Below, one piece after another: positions 17,693 through 25,391 of a DNA stretch of 64,000 bases. Source of the stretch: Flavobacteriales bacterium. GTDB lineage: Bacteria > Bacteroidota > Bacteroidia > Flavobacteriales_D > Sanyastnellaceae. The DNA is taken from the NCBI GenBank assembly GCA_947456965.1, contig CANGTU010000001.1, forward strand, positions 62,001 to 126,000, given 5' to 3'. The notes beneath the pieces are model-generated. The model did no database searches, had not been told where the DNA came from, and saw only the letters and a program-made list of their open reading frames with translations. Position numbers and translations under genes: made by a program. Position 1 is the first letter of the stretch, and each line of letters starts with the position of its first letter.

Positions 17693-18997
17693 TCACTTGT
17701 TATACAGAAGTAAGAGCTGCCTGTTATCTCCTTCTGTGGGAAAGGAACTCAACGGGCTCAGCGAGCTCCCTGACAAACGATGCAGCGCCTGCTCTTCCAG
17801 CACCCACAGAGAACCGTCATCCGCCTGGTATTTCATATCTACCGGAACCAGTGAGGAGGGCGCTGAGGTCAGGACCTCCCCACTCGCAGACAGGCGATAG
17901 ATACTGCCCGAAACAGCAGCAAACAAGCCGCCCGGTGCGGGGCATGTGGCCGTCACGGTGCCGGCGGGAAGCGCGTTGAAAGCTGTCCACCCATCCAGGA
18001 AGTTGGCCGGGCGGTCAAAGGGGATGAATGACGAAACACCTGGCTGCTGCCGGACCACGAGGATGCGCGAATCGCTGCCCAGGTCAATCAGGTCGGTTAC
18101 ATCCGAAGGCATGGCTAAAGTCTGCATGAGCTGTCCCGTGCTGCGCACATAAACATCCAGCCGCCTGTCAGCATCCGGCCCTTCGCCGTAAACGTAGATC
18201 CAGTTGCCGGAAGCGAGCACGAGCATAGGCCAGAATGCAGCAAATGAAGACGTCACCCCGCCTCCCGCACCTATGCGCCGCACGCGACCATCGCGGCAGG
18301 CCACCCACACCTCATGGCGCGATTCATCCAGGCAGATACCCTCAAAGAGTAAATCGCCAAGACCAAACGGAATCAGGTGTTGATGATGCAGTGCCAGCGA
18401 AGTGCCGTCGAGTGTGAGCACACCATCCTGTGTTCGCCCGAATAGATGCGTTTTCTGATCCCATGAATTCACCGCAGCCCGACTGAATTGTCCGCTCCAG
18501 CTGCCCGCAGGAAGCCAGATTCCACCGGAAAGACTATCGGCAACTACTGACCATGATTGCGGCTGACGGAGCACCAGCAAACGCTCGAGGGTGCGCGGAG
18601 CGCCGGTGAGCTGAGCCCAGGCCACATCTTCGCCCTCATTGCGCCCATCCGAAGCACGCACGCGCAGAACATATTCCCCGCTGGCCACGCGCAGATCATC
18701 GAAAAAGAGTGTGGCCGCTCCCTCCACCAGCGCACGGTTGTTACCCGCTATCCGGCGTGGCCCCACAACCATCCGGCCCTGCAGGTCCGTGATGGATACC
18801 GTCACTTCCTCAATTCCTTCATCATCGGCGGCGGAGTATTCCACCGTGATGAGTTCGCCATACTGCCAGGCACCCCCGGAGGCCGGGGAGAGGATAGCCA
18901 CCACGGGCGGCTCGGTATCCTCCCTGCGGCATCCGAAGAAGAAAAAGAACCCTCCGAGGAGGATCAACAGGGATTGTTTTACGAAATAATGATCCAC
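17693..18997 (-). CDS. Putative lipoprotein with Ig-like and propeller-like regions
   Basis: Lipoprotein with lipobox FFGC preceded by a very hydrophobic stretch (LLILLGGFFFFFGC). The frame can be extended to an ATG at 19060, but that puts 43 residues before the cysteine; the GTG at 18997 gives a normal-length lipoprotein signal peptide of about 22 residues, so I prefer it. After the signal comes an Ig-like region (PPVVAILSPASGGAWQYGELITVEYSA in part, about 25-130 of the mature form), then a six- or seven-fold repeated pattern suggestive of a beta-propeller with no catalytic motif. Likely anchored in the inner or outer membrane facing the periplasm or surface. Function unknown. Divergent from dnaB. 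Confidence 0.75.
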   Translation of the reverse strand: MDHYFVKQSLLILLGGFFFFFGCRREDTEPPVVAILSPASGGAWQYGELITVEYSAADDEGIEEVTVSITDLQGRMVVGPRRIAGNNRALVEGAATLFFDDLRVASGEYVLRVRASDGRNEGEDVAWAQLTGAPRTLERLLVLRQPQSWSVVADSLSGGIWLPAGSWSGQFSRAAVNSWDQKTHLFGRTQDGVLTLDGTSLALHHQHLIPFGLGDLLFEGICLDESRHEVWVACRDGRVRRIGAGGGVTSSFAAFWPMLVLASGNWIYVYGEGPDADRRLDVYVRSTGQLMQTLAMPSDVTDLIDLGSDSRILVVRQQPGVSSFIPFDRPANFLDGWTAFNALPAGTVTATCPAPGGLFAAVSGSIYRLSASGEVLTSAPSSLVPVDMKYQADDGSLWVLEEQALHRLSGSSLSPLSSFPTEGDNRQLLLLYNK

Positions 18998-19209
18998 CGC
19001 CGAAAGATCGGTTAATAAGTCATGCGCATACCATGCGCAAGTTGTCTCTTTTATGGACAAATTTCCTGTTTAACAGGCACATGCATTTTTCCCACAATGT
19101 CTTCTGAAGGATTGCTGAAAAGTGGTCAGGAATAGGGCTTGAAGCCTCCGGGTGTGCGGATACTTTTGAGACCCCGTTTTCGGAGCGGGATTGGAACTTT
19201 AGAATCAGG

Positions 19210-20793
19210 ATGAATACACAGGATAACAGGCAAAAGCGCAGAGACCGGGTGCAGGGTATCCGCGAGGCCATGAATCAGTCGATGGGCGTTGATATGGGCA
19301 AGCTTCCTCCGCAGGCTATGGACCTGGAGGAGGCCGTCCTCGGTGCGCTCATGATTGATGCCGATGCCCTGAACGCCGTGATAGATATTCTCAAGCCGGA
19401 CAGCTTTTATAAAGAAGCTCACGCTCAGATATTCACAGCCATCACGGAGCTATTCCAGAAAGGTCAGCCAGTGGATTTGCTCACCGTGACGCATGCCTTG
19501 CGCAAGTCAGGGACCATCGAGCTCGTAGGCGGACCGCTGTTCATCTCACAGCTTACCAATCGCGTGGCTTCATCAGCTAACGTGGAAACGCATGCGCGGA
19601 TCATCGCGCAGAAGTTTATCCAGCGCGAACTCATCCGCATATCCAATGAGGTTATCCGCGATGCCTACGATGAAACATCGGACGTGTTTGACCTGCTGGA
19701 CAAGGCGGAGAACAACCTCTTTCAGGTAGCTGAGGGCAATATCCGCAAGAACTACGACAAGATGAGTTCACTCATCAAAAACGCCATGGACCAGATCGAA
19801 CAGGCCCGCCAGAACACTTCCGGCGTGAGCGGGGTTCCTACCGGGTTTAATGGCCTCGACAAGGTGACCGGCGGATGGCAGCGCTCAGATATGATCATCG
19901 TGGCCGCACGTCCGGGTATGGGTAAAACGGCATTCGTGCTTTCCATGGCTCGCAATATGGCCGTTGACTTTCAGGTACCGGTGGCGGTATTTTCTCTCGA
20001 AATGTCTAGTCTGCAGCTCGTGCAGCGCCTCATAGCCAGCGAGACGGAAATTGACTCCGAGAAGCTGCGCAAGGGAAATCTCGAAGACCACGAGTTCCAC
20101 CAGCTTCACCAGCGGATTTCCCGCATCTCTGATGCGCCTATTTTTATTGACGATACTCCTGCTCTTTCAGTCTTTGAGCTTCGGGCAAAATGCAGGCGCC
20201 TGAAGGCACAGCACGGCATTCAGTGCGTGATCATCGACTACCTGCAGTTGATGACCGCCGGAGGCGACAGCAAGATTGGCAATCGCGAACAGGAAATTTC
20301 CACCATCTCCAGGTCCATCAAGCAGATCGCCAAGGAACTGGACATACCGGTCATTGCGCTCTCCCAGCTTTCGCGCCAGGTTGAATCACGCGCCGGGGAC
20401 AAACGTCCGCAGCTCTCCGACCTGAGGGAATCAGGTGCAATCGAGCAGGACGCCGATATCGTTTCATTCATCTACCGCCCGGAATATTACGGAATGGAAA
20501 CTACTTCATCGGGCCAGTCCACTGCCGGCCTGGCAGAGATTATCATAGCCAAGCACCGGAATGGCGCGCTGGTAGATGTGCCCCTGCGTTTCATTGGTCG
20601 TCTCGCCAAGTTCACCAATATGGATGGTCATCATTTTGAAGAATCTTCATACGGCAATCAGATGAAGGCCAATACATCATTTGGAGGAACCGCCGCAGGA
20701 GGCTCTACAACGATCACTGTATCATCACGGTTGAACACGATGTCGGATGATGATGATCCCATCATCGCGCAGGAAGGAGATGTGCCCTTCTGA
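19210..20793 (+). CDS. dnaB: Replicative DNA helicase DnaB
   Basis: Hexameric 5'-3' helicase of the replication fork, 527 residues. N-terminal domain (about 30-135) begins with LPPQAMDLEEAVLGALMID. The RecA-like domain has Walker A ARPGMGKT at 233-240, the H1a/Walker B stretch CVIIDYLQLM, and the DnaB-specific SQLSRQVESR, LRESGAIEQDAD and AKHRNG. No intein is inserted, although this site is a frequent target. The C-terminus ends with an acidic tail and VPF (DDDDP...EGDVPF), resembling the tip of SSB. The start MNTQDN agrees with family length. A near -7 sequence (AACTTTAG, about 19195) lies just upstream. Confidence 0.97.
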   Translation: MNTQDNRQKRRDRVQGIREAMNQSMGVDMGKLPPQAMDLEEAVLGALMIDADALNAVIDILKPDSFYKEAHAQIFTAITELFQKGQPVDLLTVTHALRKSGTIELVGGPLFISQLTNRVASSANVETHARIIAQKFIQRELIRISNEVIRDAYDETSDVFDLLDKAENNLFQVAEGNIRKNYDKMSSLIKNAMDQIEQARQNTSGVSGVPTGFNGLDKVTGGWQRSDMIIVAARPGMGKTAFVLSMARNMAVDFQVPVAVFSLEMSSLQLVQRLIASETEIDSEKLRKGNLEDHEFHQLHQRISRISDAPIFIDDTPALSVFELRAKCRRLKAQHGIQCVIIDYLQLMTAGGDSKIGNREQEISTISRSIKQIAKELDIPVIALSQLSRQVESRAGDKRPQLSDLRESGAIEQDADIVSFIYRPEYYGMETTSSGQSTAGLAEIIIAKHRNGALVDVPLRFIGRLAKFTNMDGHHFEESSYGNQMKANTSFGGTAAGGSTTITVSSRLNTMSDDDDPIIAQEGDVPF

Positions 20794-20843
20794 TGCCAGT
20801 GGCTAAATCCTGTGAAAGCATGCTAATCATCATCGGGCAGGCG

Positions 20844-20851
20844 TTACTTTG
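20844..20851 (+). promoter_or_regulatory. Candidate -7 element (TTACTTTG) six bases before a start codon
   Basis: One mismatch from TAnnTTTG, placed six bases before the ATG at 20858, so the transcript would be leaderless or nearly so. No -33 TTTG at the normal distance was recognised. Confidence 0.35.
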
Positions 20852-20857
20852 CAGCCT

Positions 20858-22123
20858 ATGAAGGCCTTACGTATTCCTCTCATCATCTTCTTCCTCGCCC
20901 TTTCGCCAGTGGCCAGGGCAGGTATGATTCTGATTCCCATGGACGATACCCAGTCCAATCATCTCAAGGCATACGGCATCGCCTTTTGGGTACTTCAGAA
21001 TAACATCAGTCTGGAGTGGCTGCTTAATTACAGAGGAGGCTCTTTCCTGCTCGGAAACTATCCCGATATATCGCGTGAATGCACCATTCGCGGAGTGAGC
21101 TTTCAGGTTATCGCCGACGTACAGGCCCAGCAGATCTATGCTGAGATCGCTGATCCTGAAGTCAACATGGAGCGTGTCAAACTGGAGGTCGCGCCGAAAA
21201 TAGCCGTGTATTCACCACTGGGAAAACAACCCTGGGATGATGCTGTGACTCTCGTGCTCACGTACGCCGAGATTCCCTACACGACCATTTATGACCGGGA
21301 AATTATCAGGGGAGAATTGCCCAAGTATGATTGGCTCCATCTCCACCATGAAGACTTCACCGGTCAGTATGGAAAGTTCTATCGAAGCTTCCGCAATGCC
21401 GCGTGGTATCAGGAAGAAGTGCGTTCTCAGGAGCAGATGGCTGCCGAGCTCGGCTTCTCCAAGGTATCCCTCATGAAGCGACAAGTCGCCCTCAATATAC
21501 GGGAATTTGTGGCCGGCGGAGGGTTTCTGTTTACCATGTGCAGCGGCACGGATTCATTTGATATTGCCCTTGCCGGTGAAGGAACTGACCTCGTAGAGAG
21601 CGTCTTTGATGGCGATCCGAGCGATCCCGCCGCCCAGTCGAAGCTGGACTTTGATCAGGGATTTGCTTTCCGCAACTACCGGATCGAAAAGGATCCGATG
21701 GTCTACGAGTTTTCGGATATCGATGGCACGGATGACCATGGAACACTTGGAGAACTCAAGGATTTTTTCACCCTCTTCGATTTCTCCGCCAAATGGGATA
21801 TTATTCCCACCATTCTCACGCAAAACCACACGCAGGTCATCCACGGATTTATGGGACAAACGACGTCATTCCGTTCGCAGTTCCTGAAGAGTAACGTGAC
21901 CGTGATGGGTGAATCAAAAGCGATCGGGGTGGCCAAGTATGTCCACGGAGAGTTTGGACAAGGGCAATGGACATACTACGGGGGCCACGATCCCGAAGAC
22001 TACAGGCACCTCGTAGGTGATCCGCCCACGGATCTCAATCTGTTTCCCAATTCCCCCGGTTACCGTCTGATCCTGAATAATATTCTGTTTCCCGCTGCGA
22101 GACGGGAGAAGCAGAAGACATGA
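20858..22123 (+). CDS. Periplasmic protein of the Bacteroidota family labelled 'asparagine synthetase B'
   Basis: 421-residue exported protein. I start at ATG 20858 (MKALRIPLIIFF..., cleavage near ARAG) rather than the TTG nine bases earlier. It shows the conserved opening of a Bacteroidota family, ILIPMDDTQSNHLKAYGIAFWVLQNN and LLNYRGGSFLL (read in part), and the later GGGFLFTMCSGTDSFDIAL, which looks like the nucleophile elbow of a class I amidotransferase-like fold (MCSGTD). Despite the database label there is no glutaminase N-terminus or ATP-pyrophosphatase motif, so asparagine synthesis is not supported; a papain-like or glutamine-amidotransferase-like hydrolase fold is possible. It is convergent with the HEAT-cyclophilin gene, eight bases apart. 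Confidence 0.75.
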   Translation: MKALRIPLIIFFLALSPVARAGMILIPMDDTQSNHLKAYGIAFWVLQNNISLEWLLNYRGGSFLLGNYPDISRECTIRGVSFQVIADVQAQQIYAEIADPEVNMERVKLEVAPKIAVYSPLGKQPWDDAVTLVLTYAEIPYTTIYDREIIRGELPKYDWLHLHHEDFTGQYGKFYRSFRNAAWYQEEVRSQEQMAAELGFSKVSLMKRQVALNIREFVAGGGFLFTMCSGTDSFDIALAGEGTDLVESVFDGDPSDPAAQSKLDFDQGFAFRNYRIEKDPMVYEFSDIDGTDDHGTLGELKDFFTLFDFSAKWDIIPTILTQNHTQVIHGFMGQTTSFRSQFLKSNVTVMGESKAIGVAKYVHGEFGQGQWTYYGGHDPEDYRHLVGDPPTDLNLFPNSPGYRLILNNILFPAARREKQKT

Positions 22124-22131
22124 TCGCCGGA

Positions 22132-24084
22132 TTAATCCGTCGGGCTTACTTCACGCGTAGAAAAGATCTGATCGCCCATACGAATAGTCTGCACGACTTC
22201 CATCCCTCGGATAACACGGCCAAATTGCGTGTATCGTCCTTCCAGCCAGTAAGTGGGCACATGAGTCACGAACCACTGGCAACTTTCCGTGTCTTTTCCT
22301 GCAGAGGCCAGACCCAGGGCGCCGGTATCATAGGAATGGCTGAAAAACTCAGAGCGAATCATTTGATTCAGTCCTCCGGTACCATCCCCTTTTGGACATC
22401 CGGCCTGAATCACAAAATTGGGTACCACACGGTGAAAGTACTTTCCATGGTAAAAGCCCTCCCGCACCAGGCGAATGAACTGCGCGGCACTCACTGGGTT
22501 GAGGTTTACATCAAGAGCAACCGTAAATACACCCTTCGTTGTTTCTATTTCAACTTCCTGATTTTGTGGAATGCTCTGGATGAGCTCCCAGTCGGTAGCG
22601 CGGTACCCTGCAAGGGGTGCCTTTTCTGTTGGAATACCGCAGGCAGTGAGCGCGGCAGCCACTTCATTGTAGGTTTCCAGCAGCAGGGGCAGAGGAAGTG
22701 ACTTTAACGTAGCCGACATGAGTTCCAGCAATGCTTCATTGCGGGCTGCTTCAGCGGGATGGGCAGCAATCCATGCAGCCAGCACTGTTTGCACTCCCGG
22801 CTCGTGGGTGCGCCAAAGAGGCAGCACATAGTTCGCGATAAAATCCTCCCGTGAGGCGAATGCAGCATGCATTTCCAGGAGAGCTTCAGTGGCTCCGCTG
22901 CGAATAGCAGAAGGCCGATCAGGTAGTATATACTCGTCGCGAAGGAGCGGCATGAATTCCTGATTGACCACCATAGCGCGGATCACGGCAACCTTGTCGT
23001 AAGTATCCTTCGCATTTCCGAGCAGCGCAAGCAGCTCATTGGACGATGGATCATGGCCTGCGAGAAACCGCAGCTTATGCATTTCAGCCTCAGCAGCAAT
23101 GCTCCGGCGAGCGGGAGGAACGAATGAATCATCCCAGACGGGCCGGGATCGGCTGGCCAATGTCCGGTAAAATTCTTCCAGTACGAAATCAGAGGGGTGA
23201 CCGGCAAGAGGAAGGAGTATATCCGGGTGGAGGATAGAGACCGAACCGAGCGCTCTCACAGCGGCAATGGCAAGGGGCTCGTGGACGGGTTGGAGCATGG
23301 CATAGGCCACAAGACGCTTCTCCGCATCTTCTGAGTCGAGTTGCCCGAGCAGCTTCATCAGGGGTATGCGCACCTGATCGTAGCGCTCTGTTTTGAGCCA
23401 ACTCATGAAGTATTTCTCATTTTCCGCAGCCCATGGATAGGGTGCGGTGGATAAGGCGTACGCGAGTACAATGCGCGACTGCGGTCCGGCATACTGAAGG
23501 TGGTAGGGAATGGCGGCGTGCAGTTCCCGCCAGTCGCATCCTTTGCGGTTCAGCAAGCACACCGCTCGTCCCCATTCACAGAAATCCTTTTCCGTTAAGA
23601 GGCGGGCATTAGCGAGTTCAAGAAGGATGTCCCTTTGAACACTGGAATACGCTCTATCATCTTCAAATGGAGGACATACATGCGCGAGTGCCTGGAACAC
23701 CTCCGGAGACCGGGTTTCCAGCGCGGAGTTCTTCAAATAATCAAGCAAGGAATAAATGCCCTGAGTACATCCACATTGGCCGATCGCATAAAGGGCACCT
23801 CCACGGGCCTCCTGATGAGGGTCGTCGAGCAAACGGATCAGGTGTGGACAAGATGCAGTGTCCTGAATGGTGGCCAATCCGAGGCAGGCCAGTTCTCTAT
23901 AATGGGCGTACGAATCGCTGAGACATGTCAAAAGGGCTTTTTCTTTGCGCTTTTCTGTCCAGTCGAAAATCTCAACAATCCGGGGGTCGGAGAATGCATT
24001 GACAGGTTGCCTGCGGGGAGAATGACAGGCCATCAAGCATGCGAGGAAAAAAGCGGTGCCAGAAAGTTGAAGTGCAGGCCTCAT
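22132..24084 (-). CDS. HEAT-repeat lipoprotein with C-terminal cyclophilin domain
   Basis: 650-residue lipoprotein (lipobox LMAC at about residue 20). Residues about 45-470 are helical pairs of HEAT type (LACLGLATIQD, GGALYAIGQCG, AIAAVRALGS, RSGATEALLEM). Residues about 490-650 are a cyclophilin peptidyl-prolyl isomerase: VEIETTKGVFTVAL, FYHGKYFHRVVPNFVIQAGCP (the FHR arginine), and GALGLASAGKDTESCQWFVTH. Predicted role: periplasmic prolyl isomerase with a protein-binding scaffold, helping outer-membrane or T9SS substrates fold. Its start overlaps the stop of the SiaB-like kinase gene by four bases, an unexpected pairing of a cytoplasmic kinase with an exported foldase. Confidence 0.9.
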   Translation of the reverse strand: MRPALQLSGTAFFLACLMACHSPRRQPVNAFSDPRIVEIFDWTEKRKEKALLTCLSDSYAHYRELACLGLATIQDTASCPHLIRLLDDPHQEARGGALYAIGQCGCTQGIYSLLDYLKNSALETRSPEVFQALAHVCPPFEDDRAYSSVQRDILLELANARLLTEKDFCEWGRAVCLLNRKGCDWRELHAAIPYHLQYAGPQSRIVLAYALSTAPYPWAAENEKYFMSWLKTERYDQVRIPLMKLLGQLDSEDAEKRLVAYAMLQPVHEPLAIAAVRALGSVSILHPDILLPLAGHPSDFVLEEFYRTLASRSRPVWDDSFVPPARRSIAAEAEMHKLRFLAGHDPSSNELLALLGNAKDTYDKVAVIRAMVVNQEFMPLLRDEYILPDRPSAIRSGATEALLEMHAAFASREDFIANYVLPLWRTHEPGVQTVLAAWIAAHPAEAARNEALLELMSATLKSLPLPLLLETYNEVAAALTACGIPTEKAPLAGYRATDWELIQSIPQNQEVEIETTKGVFTVALDVNLNPVSAAQFIRLVREGFYHGKYFHRVVPNFVIQAGCPKGDGTGGLNQMIRSEFFSHSYDTGALGLASAGKDTESCQWFVTHVPTYWLEGRYTQFGRVIRGMEVVQTIRMGDQIFSTREVSPTD

Positions 24085-24662
24085 GCATTTTCCAAAACCA
24101 CGGCCATGTGGAAGTAGGCAAATGGTCTTTCGAGCGGGTCAATCCGGAATTCGATGGGTGCTGATGCGCGCTTGCCTATGGTCAGGAGGCCCAGTCCGGC
24201 GCCGCCCTTATCCGTGAAATCCTCGTCGCAGAGTGTATCCACATAGGCCTTGCGCAGTTGGGCGGGATCCAGGGTATTTAACTGCTCAATGCGTCGCGCA
24301 AGACCTTGCCTTTCTGCTTGCAGGGTCAGGTTGCCGCAGTCGATTGTATAGTGGCTGTTGGTCCGGGTGAGGATGAAGTACCCGTACATGCGGTTATCGC
24401 GGTCGCGGGTGGCGTGTATGGCCATATTCTGGAGGATTTCCACCAATACACTGTATACCCGCCTCATGGACTGGCGCTTATCGCCTTGTTCCATGATGGC
24501 GCTTTCGGAAATGCGCAGGAGATGTTCGTTTTTGGCCTGGTTGAATTCCCCGAAATGAGCCACGATAACAGACTGATCATCCTGTCCGGTTATCCGGGCC
24601 TCAAGGGCGGTCCGGTAGGCTAACTGGATGTCGAGGAGGGGAGTGCTGATCCGTGTGGTCAT
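24081..24662 (-). CDS. SiaB-like (DUF6272) ATPase/kinase family protein
   Basis: 193 residues from the ATG at 24662; the frame opens further to 24719 but the family core begins close to this Met. It has the SiaB pattern: VLVEILQNMAIHA (N-box-like ATP site, about 73-83), HYTIDCGNLTL, LDPAQLRKAYVDTL and DKGGAGLGLLTIGKRA (G-box-like, about 151-166). SiaB in Pseudomonas phosphorylates a STAS-domain partner in a partner-switch controlling surface growth; by family the protein is a cytoplasmic GHKL-related Ser/Thr kinase. No STAS protein or PP2C phosphatase is in the window. Stop overlaps the start of the HEAT-cyclophilin lipoprotein by four bases (ATGA). Upstream DNA to 25042 is AT-rich with an inverted repeat CTAAACA...TGTTTAG (24739-24775). 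Confidence 0.8.
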   Translation of the reverse strand: MTTRISTPLLDIQLAYRTALEARITGQDDQSVIVAHFGEFNQAKNEHLLRISESAIMEQGDKRQSMRRVYSVLVEILQNMAIHATRDRDNRMYGYFILTRTNSHYTIDCGNLTLQAERQGLARRIEQLNTLDPAQLRKAYVDTLCDEDFTDKGGAGLGLLTIGKRASAPIEFRIDPLERPFAYFHMAVVLENA

Positions 24663-24855
24663 ACGTTCTGTTCCGTCAACGAGAGCCAAACATACTGCCT
24701 TTTTTCGACTAATCATCATTTCTTAACGATAAATTCGAGCTAAACAGTGATTAAACGAACATAAACAATGTTTAGTTGCATCTAAAGCAACGAGATTAAA
24801 CCGGACTTCTCCCGAAGCCAGAACAGAAGAAATGAACAAGCGAACGGGGATATAT

Positions 24856-24903
24856 AAAAAAGCTAACCCCGGCAGACCCACCACGCTCATTGGTCCACCG
24901 GGG
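24856..24903 (-). terminator. Intrinsic terminator (hairpin A), minus strand
   Basis: CCCCGG (24867-24872) pairs with CCGGGG (24898-24903), and inside a two-by-two internal loop GACC (24875-24878) pairs with GGTC (24892-24895). On the minus strand the stem is followed by TTAGC and TTTTTT, so transcripts from the small orphan gene at 25043-25279 would end here, leaving a 3' tail of about 190 bases that includes hairpin B. Confidence 0.65.
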
Positions 24904-24985
24904 CGCTAAAAGGCTAATTATAGATTTTTTAGTCTTTCTTTTTAAGTTTGTTAGGTCATTTAATTAAAAGTATTTGTTCAACATC

Positions 24986-25033
24986 CCTGTGTAGGCCCGC
25001 CGGGGCCAAGTCAACAAACCCCGGCGGCACAGG
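24986..25033 (-). other. Stable GC-rich hairpin (hairpin B) after the orphan gene
   Basis: CCGCCGGGG (24997-25005) pairs perfectly with CCCCGGCGG (25019-25027); a second helix CCTGTG/CACAGG (24986-24991 with 25028-25033) stacks on it with a five-base bulge TAGGC on one side. It starts ten bases after the stop of the orphan gene. No T run follows on either strand, so it is not a normal terminator. It may be an RNA 3' structure or part of a small RNA. Confidence 0.6.
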
Positions 25034-25042
25034 TCAACCGCA

Positions 25043-25279
25043 TTAACTCAACATGCGAAAGGAACTGCGCGGGAGGATGTACTCGCCATCCGGGCGCTGA
25101 ATCATCTGATAAAATTCCTTGCACAGGTAGTTGACAGGACGACGGAACGGGCGATTGTGGAGGTAGCTGTCCCAGACTTCCATGGCCAGCTTCTTCGTAA
25201 CATTCCAGGCGTAGGGGTTGTAACCATTCGGCCGGGAGAAGGAGTCAATGTGGCGGCGTACTTCTGAAAGGGTCATCAT
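25043..25279 (-). CDS. Small orphan protein, function unknown
   Basis: 78 residues from the ATG at 25279 (the frame continues to 25318, but MMTLSEVRRHIDSFSRP is the more natural start). Mostly helical, basic, with several aromatic residues (NGYNPYAWNVTKKLAMEVWD, FRRPVNYLCKEFYQMI). No signal peptide, membrane segment or known motif. It is flanked by an AT-rich promoter-like region (25280-25391, with long T/A runs) and a structured 3' region. It may be a small regulatory or nucleic-acid-binding protein, but that is only a guess; reading frame and sensible composition are the evidence that it is real. Confidence 0.55.
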   Translation of the reverse strand: MMTLSEVRRHIDSFSRPNGYNPYAWNVTKKLAMEVWDSYLHNRPFRRPVNYLCKEFYQMIQRPDGEYILPRSSFRMLS

Positions 25280-25391
25280 GGCTGTTGCTTTGATCAGTTT
25301 GGTGATCCAAAGGTGCAACAGCAGATTGTAACCTATTTACAAAATGCAAAAAAAATTTGCAAAATTGTTTAATGTATTGAAAATGAAGGAT

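Larger units (their letters stand above)
24663..25042. other. AT-rich intergenic region with two GC-rich hairpins
   Basis: About 380 bases without a convincing gene. The left third holds the promoter side of the SiaB-like gene and the inverted repeat CTAAACA...TGTTTAG. The middle has hairpin A (24867-24903), and the right end hairpin B (24986-25033), separated by an 80-base AT-rich spacer. On the minus strand hairpin A is followed by six T. A 25-codon ORF on the plus strand (24832-24909) crosses hairpin A; I do not call it. Confidence 0.6.

Noticed and set aside
20858-22123. Functional reading as asparagine synthetase
   Set aside because: No glutaminase N-terminal Cys or ATP-pyrophosphatase motif, and a signal peptide sends it out of the cytoplasm.
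24832-24909. 25-codon ORF on the plus strand (MNKRTGIYKKAN...), preceded by AGAAGAA
   Set aside because: It overlaps hairpin A exactly, its composition follows from the GC-rich stem, and there is no downstream gene for it to lead. A coincidence is likelier, though ribosome profiling could settle it.
25280-25391. Possible tRNA or small RNA gene in the AT-rich stretch upstream of the orphan protein
   Set aside because: No TpsiC-like GTTCRAN block or cloverleaf pairing is present; long T and A runs look like a promoter region.
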